A stretch of 64,000 bases of DNA from Serinus canaria (lineage: Eukaryota; Chordata; Aves; Passeriformes; Fringillidae), in the NCBI RefSeq assembly GCF_022539315.1, contig NC_066314.1, positions 50,343,180-50,407,179 on the forward strand, in the 5' to 3' direction. Position 1 is the first letter of the stretch, and every line of letters starts with the position of its first letter. Shown piece after piece: positions 1 through 48,700 of this stretch. The notes under the pieces were generated by a model that worked only from the letters and a program-made list of their open reading frames with translations, searched no databases and had not been told where the DNA came from. Made by a program: the position numbers and the translations under genes.

Positions 1-607
1 TCTGTAATAGGTTAGGTCAGTAGGGTGATTCTGGTCTACAAAGCTTAGACCTGTTCAAATAAGGTAGGTAGGAAAGGGAATAGACAGCACATAGCTAATG
101 AATATATTCCGTCTCTTTTCTTAGCTGGTTTTCTCCACATTATTGGAGAGCTCCTAATGTTTCACCTAGCAAAACTCTGAAAATCACTGAGCAATGACTA
201 AACCCTCTTTGACCTTGATGGATTAGTCTTCAAAGGGACCTGTACGCCCAGAACTGTGCTGGTGTTCACTTGGGAGTTAGGTAGTCTCTGGGTTTGGTGT
301 TGAAAATAAAAAAATCTGAAGCACGTACCTTTGTGATTTTTTAGTGACATCTTGTTACATTAAGTGAGGAACCACAGTGTTAGGTGTTGTAAGACAAATC
401 CCTTGCTTTGTAGATCCTCACATGCATCTTGGGACCACTTGTGATTTTCACAAAAGACAAGCCTCTAGATCTGCTCCCATAGAATATAGACCTTCAAGTG
501 TTTTGTTTGTAAGTCTTAAATGTTTGCATATTTCTCTTCGGTTTCTTAGCTAGCAGAACACTTCTGTTTTAACTTGCTTGCTTCTAAGTAATTTCCCAGC
601 TTGCTTG

Positions 608-672
608 TTAGCATTGCTATATTATGCTATATAATGCACTTAGCATTGCTATATTTTTGTTATATAATGCAC
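608..672 (+). repeat. Tandem duplication of 32-33 bp
   Basis: Two adjacent copies starting TTAGCATTGCTATATT and ending TATATAATGCAC, at 608-639 and 640-672, differing only in the middle. Confidence 0.9.
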
Positions 673-1542
673 TACCCCAAAGTGCATCTTTCCTTTCTGT
701 ATAATATTCTGTCAGTGCTTCTCAGTTGAGACCTGCTCAATTTATGTAGAGGCACACATGTCTCTTTCAAGTTGCATGTAAAGGTCGAGTTCTATTTCCA
801 CTAAAACCCAAAAGAATATAGCTTGTGGTTTCACAAGTGTGTTTTCCAGATATGTCCAAATTTCTCATGCAAAGGGCAACATGAAATTTGGATGCTAGTT
901 ATGGAGGATATTTGTTTTGGTGCAAATGGCAAGAAAATACGTACATTGTTTTAAATTTCCTTAAGAAATGTTTTACGTGCTTTGAATTATCTGAAATTTC
1001 TAAATGCAGCTCTAAAAATCTGTGCCTTGAGATGTGGTTTTCATGAGAACAGGGAGCTAAAAAAGAGTCTGGTTGCCCACTTGTTTTTTAGTAGTTACCA
1101 CACCCATTTTGATTCATTCCTGTAAACCAGAGCAGGATTTCTCTGGCAGTCGCTTATGTAATGGTTCAGCCCCTGCTGTCAGTCTCCCTGCAGTTCACTG
1201 TTTTAGTATCATGAGTTGCCTGAGCTTTTTGCAGTCTGTATACTAGTTTTTCTTTTCTGTCAGAACTTCAAAAACATTTGCATAACCTAAAATTACAGCT
1301 TACAACTTGTTTTCTGCTATCTCCAGGTTCAGTTAGAGTTCTAGAGAAGGGGAGATGTGGGCTCTAGTCCAAAAATGTCTTGGGGAAGTAAATATTTCCA
1401 CTTGAGTCTGTAGGATATATTTCATTTTGAAAAATGAAATTTACTTTTCTCCTTGTGACCGTTTTCAAACTTCAGCTAATGCAGAGCTGAATCTTGGCAT
1501 TGCAGTATTCCTGCCAACTCAAGCGATTTTTTTTTCTCTCTC

Positions 1543-1565
1543 TTTTTTTTTTTTTTTTTTTTTTT
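1543..1565 (+). repeat. T23 homopolymer
   Basis: Poly-T run preceded by CT-rich sequence in MYH9 intron 3. Confidence 0.9.
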
Positions 1566-3054
1566 AATCTTGAAGCTGTATTGTTGAGAGCTGTCTTGGA
1601 TATGCTATGTTTCTCCTTCATTTGATTTCTCTTTTCTCTTTCTTTTTGTATTTGATGATAGCTGTTAGCATTTTGAGACTTCCCTATAGTACGTTTTTTA
1701 AATGACAGTGCAAAAACAGGTTCTGGGGCTCTGTTCTGGTGTTCCCCTGGAGTGTTTTTGATCCCATTCAAGCCAGCATGTAGGTTAAAGCACCACAGTG
1801 AACCTACTTGGTTAGGTCTGATGCCAGTGGGGTTGTTCCGTGTAGCACAGTGTGTCAGGTCCCTGGGGCTCCTCCTGTGTTAAGAGCCCTGAGGAAAGGA
1901 CATGGGATGTAAAATTATGTTGATGTTGGAAGAGAATTTTGAGGAGGCAGTAAAGAGCTGAAACGACTGCGTGATTGAGGCACTTAGATGCATTTAAGAG
2001 TAATTTTTGCTTTAGGTCAGCTGTGTAGCTTGGCCGGCCAGCCCAGGCTGGGCTGCAGGCGTTCCGCGGGTGCTGGGAGCAGTAACGGGAGCGCGGAGGG
2101 CTGCGCTGCCCCGGCCTGCCAGACGCTGTGGTTAGGAGGTGGGTGGTACCATCAGCCATAGTTAAGCTTTTAGCCTTAATGAGTCAGCTATAGGCTGGGG
2201 ACTGCAAGCCAAGCCTTTGCCTTTCAGCTCCACTTCCTCTTAGCTGCAGAGGTGATGTCACCATTGTGTGAATGCTATATTACTTCTCCTTTTATGGAGA
2301 TGAACAGGCTTGAAATGAGAGTCACTCATGCAGAGGAAGTGGGTGATAAAGGCCTGGTAGGATGTTCTGTAACTGAGATGTGGAGCTTAAATTGCACATT
2401 CTCTTCTAGCCTTCTAACCTTTTACTTCTCCCATCCCAAAACATTTAAAAACAAAATTCGATACTTTGGAGCTGTATTAATTTATCAATTATGACAATGT
2501 GTTTGACCACAGCAGTTCAGCATTCATTCACACTTGTTGTTTTGCAGTAGTGTATTTGGTTGAGTACTTTCTATGTACAAAGATGTCTCTCTTGTGAAAA
2601 CAAATTTTGGTTTAATTGTTTTTTATGTATGCTGAAGCAGTGAGCAGTCTAAAATGCAGTCTTTTGTTAGTGGACGAAAGAAAGTCAAGAATAAGTTACG
2701 TATTATGGAGTTTTTTACATAGTAAAATTAATCTACTGATCTTATTATACCATACTGCTGCATAGTTTAAATTTGAAGGATATTTCACTTCCTGAATTTC
2801 TGGATGTTTGAGGCTGCTGTGTCTTGTGATCACTTGAATACTATGATGATGAGAGCTGAAGAAGAGCCTAGATAAAAAGCTTTCCTTGTCAGCTGGTTTG
2901 AAATACAGAACTGTTGCTATAATTAACTAATGAGTTGTTATTCTGGATTGTTTTTAATAAGTGACTCTGTTTAGAACTGAAAAGCAGGTGCAGATTTCTT
3001 TTAATCAGGCGTTTCTTGATTGTGTTATTATAAGCAACTGAGTTTATGGTACCC

Positions 3055-3086
3055 AGCACATTCTCTTTTGAGCACATTCTCTTTTG
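3055..3086 (+). repeat. Perfect 16 bp tandem duplication
   Basis: AGCACATTCTCTTTTG at 3055-3070 is repeated exactly at 3071-3086. Confidence 0.95.
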
Positions 3087-6000
3087 CTGAGTAGGTTGCT
3101 TGCACAACTGACAATGAAGTAAAGGCAAGTGCTGACTGAAGTAGCGCAGTACGCCCATGTTGAATGATCCTTTGGGGGGAAAAAAAAAAGAGGGGGGGGA
3201 GGTGGCCTCTTGCCTGAACAACTGAATTCTGATTCATGATGGCACAAGTCAGTATTATATGGAGAACAAATATTGGCACTTGAAACTGTTCTTAACTTGA
3301 AGAGTATCTAAGAGTTATGCTTTATATGTGCTAGCTCTTTGCCCCTTTGGTCGGCTCCAGTTTCCTGTTGCTCAACACATTATTTGAGTTGTCTGTCTAT
3401 ACACAATTAGAAGAATTCCAGCTATCCCAATGACTGCTGCTTTGCAGTCCTGGGAAAGAATTTCCCCCGGATTGCAAACAGGAATGTTGCCTTTTATGGC
3501 AGTGTCTGCGTACTCCCAGAGACTTGCCTGCACTTGCAGGTACGATCCTGCTGACTTCAAGCAGAGGTGACTAAGGCAGCTGCAGTGGGCCACCAGGAAA
3601 GTATGTTGGGGGAGGAAAGCTTCATGCTGAGAGAATTTCAAACACCGTCTGTGACTTTTCCTGCCTGACCACCTTTCAACACCCTGGTCTATGTTATGGT
3701 AGGGAAAAGTCCTGTAGCTCCCCCTTTGGGGCTCCTTGGGGTCAATCCAGGATGATGTGGCTATCACATCCTTACTGGAACAAGGCTGGAAAGAACTTCT
3801 CAATCAAGTATGAGAAAACTTGGCATGATCAAGAAGTGTTCAGTGCCAAAGAACTACTTGGTGTTATTATCTGATGTTGATCATCTCTTTTCCTGTTGAG
3901 CAGTCAGTTTATCTGTCTGCTTACTGGTATTCTTTTGCTATATCATCTCTAGGATGGAAATGGGAAGGCATGTGCTGTTCAAGTGCCTGGTGCTCCACTG
4001 CCTGAGAAGCACCAGCTCATAATTCCAAAGTCAGAGCTGGTTACCAGCAATAAGGACCACCTTATTTAGAATTACCTTTTAAAATATTTTTTTTTTTATT
4101 TCTCTCAAATCTACTTCTTAGAAGAGCCTCTGTAGTACCTGAATGCAAGCATAACCTATTCTGAACAAGTGAACTGCTTGTTTTTATTCAAGCTTTTGAA
4201 AGTCAGGTGTTATTCAGAGGCACAGTCTTGTCCTTTCACATAGCTGCTTTGTGGTGCAGAATTGTACTCAGGTGTTGTGCTACTGAAGAATACATTTCCT
4301 TAGGCAATCCATAAATGAGTCATTAGTTATTCCCCTGATCCACCCTCAAAGTGCCCAGTCATGCAGAGGGCTGGCATGTGCCTGCTGAGCCCTTGACCCA
4401 CTGGGAACCTTAAATGTGTGAGGCCTTTGGAGCTGCCTAACATCTATTCTAGGCCTGGCCTTCAGCAAAAGGAGTGTATATCTCAAAGGCAGTGAATAAA
4501 TTCAGCACCTGAAAAAATGAATATGCAATTTAAGTAAAGCTGTAGTATCTAGTTTTGAAAGCTTAGGAATTTGCCAGGCCAAAACCCTTTGAGTGGTGAT
4601 TTTCTTCTACTTGCTTTCTTCCAGGCTTGGGGCTGATCAGCTTTTTCTGAGAACAGTATTAACAGGGTAATGGCAGGTAATCTAAGTTTTAAAAGGAAAA
4701 AAGCAAATTATTTTCCTCTCATTTTTTATGCTCATCTGCATACAATCGGTTTCCAGTAAAGATGGTTAAGAGCAGGAGTTGCGGATACTTAGCATGTGAA
4801 CCTAATGCTTCCATTATTGGCTTCAGCATATTTTAAGCTGGAATCTCAAACCTGTTTGGTTTGCTAGCTTTCCTTATTCCACAAAAATATGTGCCAAGGG
4901 TAGATACACTCCTCTCTTTTTAAACTGTGTGTATGGGAGATTTTTCTTGATTAACGTGCCATTCATGCTGTTAATACTGAAATGCTAAATGTGCTTGCAG
5001 CAGCAGTGTTTAAGGGTATAGAAAGAGGTTTCAGGTACTTGAAATCTATCAGACTAGAAAGCCTTCGCTAATTACGGCTCAATCTCTTTATCTTGCACCA
5101 AACAACTTGAATGCTGACTTAGATGATATAATTAAGTACTGTCTGGTGGGAAGAATATTGAGCGGTTTTGGTTTCTCTAAGCTATGGGGAAAAGGAATAA
5201 AAAGAAGCAGTAGCTAAAATGTGGAGACAGTCACACAAACATACTGTTGTGGGTCACTAATTATGAAAAAAATTATTAGAGAGATCTCGTGAATTGCATA
5301 CTCTCATGGATGTTTGCGGCTTGCTTTCTCTCTCTTTAGAGAGTAGATGTTAGTCCAATGCAATGAGTGGAAAAAGGAAAGTGGCAATGCCTGAATGCCA
5401 TCTAACTGCTGCAGTGTTACTGAGCTCCTCAGAGTGAATAATCTGGGAGTCCTCTGGTCTTGATTTAAAAATAAACTAACACCTAAAATCAAACCAAAAA
5501 ACCTCCCAGCCTAATGTGGATTTTGAGTTTGGTGGCACAGTGTGTTCTGTGTGCCCCGGTGGCTCTTGTGGGCTGTCAGTCAATGCCTTGCTGTGCCCAC
5601 CTGTTGCATGTTTCACTGTCCCTGTCACGAGAACAAGCTACTTGAGGCTGTTCTGGTGTAGGCACAGGCACTCCCCAGTCTTCCTAGTGCTCCCAGCTCA
5701 TTCCTGGTGTTGTGAAGGAATGGGATGGAATCTGGGTGGAGGTAGGTGGGCACAGAGTGGAGGGCAGGGGTGAAAGTGAAACAGGGCAGAATCAGTGGAG
5801 TGTGTGCAGGAGCTGTGGGATGAAGGCATGGTGGAAGGACTGGTCAGGACTGTGCATAACAAAATGGAATTGTAGGTGAATGCTGGCAGGAGGTTAAAGA
5901 TGTGGGAGAAGATAGTAGTAAATGGGCTGGGTGAATTAAGTTCTGTAACTGGAAAGATATCCACAGCTTGGAATTGAACACAGGCATTTGTATGTCTACT

Positions 6001-6637
6001 GGTATGTCAACATGGAAAAGAAAAGGTTTCTGTTGTTATCAACTACTGTGTTAATACAATAGGGGATGATGCCACAAACAATCAGCTGTATAGGATGCAG
6101 GCTGCTGCTCAGTCTTCTAGCTTCTGCCTCCAGTCTGTACAAAATAAGTAACGAATATTTCCTCACTGAGCCTCCAGTGTTTGTTTTGGTCTGAAAGCCT
6201 CTGTTTGATGTGTATCTTTGGCACTTTGGGATTTGTAACAGTTGGTGTCTCTCTTTCCCCCTACCTCTTCCCCTTTCTCTGCTCTGCTGATAACTTTTGT
6301 AAGTCAGTATGGGCCCACTGCAGTAGGGGCTGAAGAACAAGTAGATGCACATCACACTGTTGCTGTATGGTAAAGAAATATTCAGTAGGAGAATTCTTTA
6401 GAAGTAGAAAAATTGTAATGCAAATAATATTCTTTCTGGATGAAGAAAACAAAATTGCTGTGGTGCCATTATATACTTTGGCATATAGTAACCCCAGAGA
6501 AGGGATTACTTGGCTGTGTTTCTGAAGATACTTGTCAGTGTTTACTATTTCCTAGGGTCTTTGGTGTTGATTTCATTCTGTCAGAGAAATTTTCTTTTAG
6601 AGTTCTAGTCTGACTACTCTTTTAAAATTTCTTCTAG

Positions 6638-44268
<37,631 letters not shown>

Positions 44269-44878
44269 GTCCTCCCATTTGACCCAGGTTACATGTGAGG
44301 GAGTGACCCACCTACCCTCCCCTCTTCCATTGAACTTTCAGCAAACCCTCTCCTCCTAAATTGGCTGGGGATCTGCAGAGCAAGCCCAGGTCTGTGTGTC
44401 TGGAGCCATCAGGCATCTGTGTTCCTGGTTTTCTCCTCTTTCCAGTTTCCTAATCCTCTTTGTATTTAATGCCAAAGAGTCAGGGCTCCGAAATTTGACC
44501 AGCAGTTTGGCCACTGCAAAGGCCTGTAGAACTGTCTGTGCCATGTCTGCTGGTAAATCCTTACAGTTTGGAGGGAGTGGGGCTAGGAAAAGATTATTTT
44601 TGCTGTAAATCTCCTTTTGTCTTCAATTCTAGCTGCAGGGAAGCTTCATCCTGTATTCTATCCCCTCCCTCTTTGTTTGCTTTCGGCAATCATGTTCAGT
44701 GACCTCAGACTTCTGCCTCTTTTAATCTGCCCACCCATGTGGTTTGGGAGCAGTTTCAGGAAAAACGGTGTGCTTTGGCCATGGCAATTTGCCCTTTCTT
44801 CTTTCACGTATTTCCAGGGAGGGCTGAAGAGGGAAACTCCTCTTGGGACCGCTTACCTGGGGGACTTGCCAAAGTTAT

Positions 44879-44953
44879 CTCTTTTTTTTTTTTCCTTGTG
44901 TCTTTTTTTTCCCATTTTTTTCTTTTTTCTTCCCTTCTTCTTCTTCTTTTTCC
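44879..44953 (+). repeat. U/C-rich tract in the MYH9 3'UTR
   Basis: About 75 nt that is almost all T with interspersed C, ending TTCTTCTTCTTTTTCC. In RNA this would be a pyrimidine-rich platform of the kind bound by PTB, TIA1 or HuR family proteins; binding is inference. It may also be a plain low-complexity tract. Confidence 0.8.
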
Positions 44954-45347
44954 TGTCTGGACAGATCTCTGAAGTGCAATGATGTCCTGTTTGTGTCTCT
45001 GCCTCTGAGCGGTTTCATCTAAGGTAGTGTGGACCAGTAGTTAATGACAGGCTGGGGGAGCAGAGCCATGTCCTTGTGCTTGTCTGAGAATCTCTGGGGG
45101 ACCAAATATATTTAATGGTAATAGACAGAATCTAGAGGAATTTAATAGGGTAGTGGGCAGAGGGTGGTGATAAGGGGAGGGAAATTCCTCTTATTGACAT
45201 GTCCAAGCCTCTTGCACCTGCTCTGTAACCAGGGGTTGGGATTAGTTATTGTGCACCATTGACTAAGAGTATATTAAAAACCCTTTAATCTGCACAGATA
45301 TATGTAAGGCCTTTGTATTTCTTGTAATAAGTAATTAAGAAGAAAAA

Positions 45348-45353
45348 AATAAA
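45348..45353 (+). promoter_or_regulatory. MYH9: Polyadenylation signal AATAAA, proximal
   Basis: Canonical hexamer followed by T-rich sequence (GGTCTTTATC). Use here would give a 3'UTR of about 1.1 kb. Confidence 0.55.
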
Positions 45354-45597
45354 GGTCTTTATCACTGCCTTTCTCTTGGGACCATGGTTATATATAGATA
45401 GTCTTTACTTTTCTACACCGTACACTGGTTGCTGGATTTACCTGTATTCTTAACCATATTGTATATGCTGCATTTAGACCTACTTATGAGCAAAGTAAGA
45501 TTTAAATATGAAGCACCATACTGTATGCCTGAAGCACCCTAATGGAGGAGCCTCCTATCCTGATTGCTGTCACAGAAGAATTTAAATTTTTTTATAT

Positions 45598-45603
45598 AAT
45601 AAA
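45598..45603 (+). promoter_or_regulatory. MYH9: Polyadenylation signal AATAAA, middle
   Basis: Canonical hexamer in TATATAATAAAAGTGCC, with GTGTGTCACC about 25 nt downstream. Confidence 0.5.
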
Positions 45604-45680
45604 AGTGCCTTAGCATGTGCCTCAGCTGTGTGTCACCACTACAGTCAGTAATGGTTTACTGGTGCTCCACTGATGTTACC

Positions 45681-45686
45681 AATAAA
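45681..45686 (+). promoter_or_regulatory. MYH9: Polyadenylation signal AATAAA, distal
   Basis: Canonical hexamer in TTACCAATAAAGATTATCC with a GT-rich stretch downstream (GTGCGTCTGTTG, near 45709). Likely the main end of the gene. Confidence 0.65.
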
Positions 45687-45703
45687 GATTATCCATGTGC
45701 TGC

Positions 45704-48700
45704 AGTCATGTGCGTCTGTTGCCCTTCCCTCCTCTCCTCGTGCACTGAAGACCCCACTTGGCCACGGAAACTCTGCTTTTATATTTTTGCCAGAAATTGA
45801 GTAAGAAACTTGTGCCCGTATTCTGGTCTTCCTGGCCCCTTGAAGTGCCACAAGCACATTCTGGTCTCCCAGCCAGGGCAGGAGAAGCTGGAGTGTAACA
45901 CAGCTCGTCCCTCCCATCCTGTGCTGGCAGAGATTCAGACTTGAAAGTCTGAGCTGGGAGCTGCAGTTGGGGCTGGGCGGGGCCCTGGGTGGCAGCGATG
46001 GGGAAGGAGCTGCTGGCACAACATGAGGGGCCTGTGCTGGCAGCAGGGGCTGCTGCCAGGGCCAGTCTGGCAAACAAGGAGCAGGGAGGGCGCAGCTTGC
46101 AGGAAACTCCTTCCCTGGGGAGCACACATGGCTGCTGCCCACGGCATTTCTGCCCAACCAGATGTTGGGAGGGGAAAAGCCTTCTCAATAAGAAACTTAA
46201 GCGTAAGTAGAAGTTAAAAAAGCCAAGGGGCAGTGCAGGAGGAGCAGGCACAGTTAAGCATGTGCTGCTACACAAGAGGGTGTAGTCCCTTTATAGAGGG
46301 TCAGTTGAGAATGTGCTGCTTTTGAAGCTGTGTTATCTTGGCTGCAGTTTTTGAAAATCTGGATAGGGATTAAGGCAGGAGGGACTGGTTCTGGGTTCAT
46401 GATGTGTGGAATACAGGCACTGCTGCTGTCCTTATAGGACTGTTAAAAACAGGACTGGACTTAGTGTCATCTCTGAGGTTACTGATTCAGCTGCTTTAAT
46501 CTTTTTCCAAAATGTTTTCCAGGAACTTGCAGGGTATGTCTGAGACCACTGTGGGCTTTAAATTGCATAGAAATTGCTTTCCCATCATAGAATCAACTTG
46601 AAATGGCACCACTGGCCAGGCACTGCAGCGATGCAGGGCAGAGCCTGTGTGCTGGTGCTGTGAAGACCCTTTTAAGCTCAGGCTGTTTTTTGTGTCCTTA
46701 GCCTTGCAGTGTGTGAGCCAGAGCACTGCTTGGCTGCCGTTCTGTCCTGTGCAAGATGGAGAGAGGCCTGTGTCTTTTTTTTTAACTGGCACAGTATTTT
46801 TCTTCAGCTTTCCATTTTTTTGTGCATCCCCATGGAAGGGACAAAATTAAGTCTCCTATTCGACATTTTCTGCCATTTTCGGAGTACAACCTCGAGCCAG
46901 GAGTTTCTCATGGCTTCAGGTTAGTCGCTCCTCTGTGGCTCTCCAGAGCTGGTGAATACTTCAAAGAGGTTTTTTGTGGGATTTTGGGGATTGTCTGAGT
47001 AGCTGAATGGTTACAATGGTAATAAGCATGGAAAAGAGATTGAGCTGGGACCTTTTCTATAGGGCCTACAAAAAGTAGTTCTGGAAGTTGTCGCTGGAGC
47101 TCTGTTTGTTGTCTGCACCGTCCCGCCCCAGGGCTGATCCTAGCAGGCGGTGGAAGGGATCTAAATTAGAGGGAAGGGCATGGAACGGTTTTGAGGAGAT
47201 GTAAGAGATGAAGTTGATTACAAACATTCCTGTCCCTGCACTGGGCCACGTTTCTGGGACAAAGGATTGACCACCAAATAATTGCAGGTAAAAAACCAGC
47301 TTTAAAAAAACATTAAATTGTTGCAGGTTACAGTGTGGCCCTCACAGGCGGTTGCAGCAGCAGAACAGAGGGGCAGAGCAACCAGCCCAGCCCCAGCCTC
47401 CGGGAAATGGAGGTGAATCACCAGACCTGCAGCAGCATCCTGTGCAAAGAGCCTTCTTTCCTGGGGAGCAGCTGAGGACTCTGCTTGTTCCTGCTGCAGC
47501 TTCCCCCAGGGCAGAGCAAGGACAGTGGCCATTAGAGCCAGTTCCAGCTGGGTTGCTGGGCACAGCAGCACTGACCTGCCAGGTTTAGGGTTTAGCTCTC
47601 TTCCATTTCTTCCACAAATTGATTCAAGTACCACTTAATGTAAGTGGAGAATGAGGGTGCAGATTCAATGGCTGTGGAGTGGGAGTCCTCAGTGACAGGC
47701 ACTGGAGTGCGGGAGCTAAGGTGGAAATTGCAGCTTTCCCAGCCTAGGGTGTGAGGGAGGTCTCAGAGCAGTGGTTTGAGTGATCTGAAAATAAAATGCA
47801 GGCTGCTGCAGCCCAACTAGAGCTGAGGTAGCTCAGCCTGTTCTGGAGATGCTGGAGGCAATATTCCCAGTTTCAGGACAGAGAGCTAATACTAGTGGAT
47901 AACTGCTGTCTGTCTGGATTTAATTTTGTCTTTTCCCTGATGCTCTAGCAGTGGGAGCAAAAGGAGAAGGAAAAGAATATAAAAAAAACTAAACCAAAAC
48001 CTTTTTTGCCCTAAATTTGTGACTTCCATCCTTGCTAGCACTTCAGGCCTGTGTGGCTGAGCAGAACAAAGAGCTGGGCAGCTGGGCAGCTGTGCAGCAA
48101 GAGGAAAAGTGAAATGTGAAATGTCTTGAAGCAATGATGGTCTGGTACATGAGAGGAGAGAGGTGCAGGGAGCCAGCTCCCTGCACTGGGGCAGCCTCCC
48201 TCTCTGAGACTTTGAATTTGGGTAAAACATATAGAGAAGGACACTGAAAAGCCAATTAGGTAAAACTACAGCCACTTTGGACTGGGCTTGGTTGTGCAGG
48301 AAGAGCATTGAGGGCAGGCCACCTTCTCTGCTCACCTGCAGCAGCTGAGGGTGTGTGCAGGCAGCAGAGGCTGTGGGACACGTGCCCTGCAGGAGAGTCT
48401 GCCTTGGAGGTTTCACTATTGCTCAGCTCTCCAGCCCTAAGGAAGAGCAAGGAAGGAAGCGGAGAACTGATGATGATGGAGTGGTTGGCCTCACAATGCC
48501 ATGTTACTCATAATGTGGTTACTTGCTGCTAATTAAGCTGGAATTACACTGTGAATGGCTTAATTTAGTACAGTCCTAATTGACTTCTGATGGAATTTGT
48601 GCAGAATGTCATGGAAGTGGGTGTTGTGGCAGGGTGTATCATTGGGACAAATAGATCACTTCCTTAGGCTCCCTTTTAGGAGAAGAGCCGTGGCTCAAAT

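Larger units (their letters stand above)
1..6637 (+). other. MYH9: MYH9 intron 3 (3' part)
   Basis: Non-coding sequence ending at the TTCTAG acceptor before exon 4. No exon 3 coding sequence was found. It contains a 32-33 bp tandem duplication (608-672), a T23 run (1543-1565), a small CpG-rich block (about 2030-2130) next to a TGAGTCAGC motif at 2180, and a 16 bp tandem repeat (3055-3086). A 143-codon open frame on the minus strand (3372-3803) resembles no protein I know. Confidence 0.85.
44269..45703 (+). other. MYH9: MYH9 3' untranslated region
   Basis: About 1.43 kb from the stop to a point about 17 nt past the last AATAAA. Contains a long U/C-rich tract (44879-44953) and scattered ATTTA-like elements (near 45112, 45139). 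The cleavage site is inferred from signal spacing, not observed. Confidence 0.8.

Noticed and set aside
45645..46275. Overlapping minus-strand frames of 170 and 189 codons just after MYH9
   Set aside because: Low-complexity S/P/A/L-rich translations in overlapping frames, no domain, and they start inside GC-rich non-coding sequence.
46585..46650. Possible CR1 end (CATAGAATCAAC)
   Set aside because: Only a dozen bases match and the following sequence does not continue as CR1.
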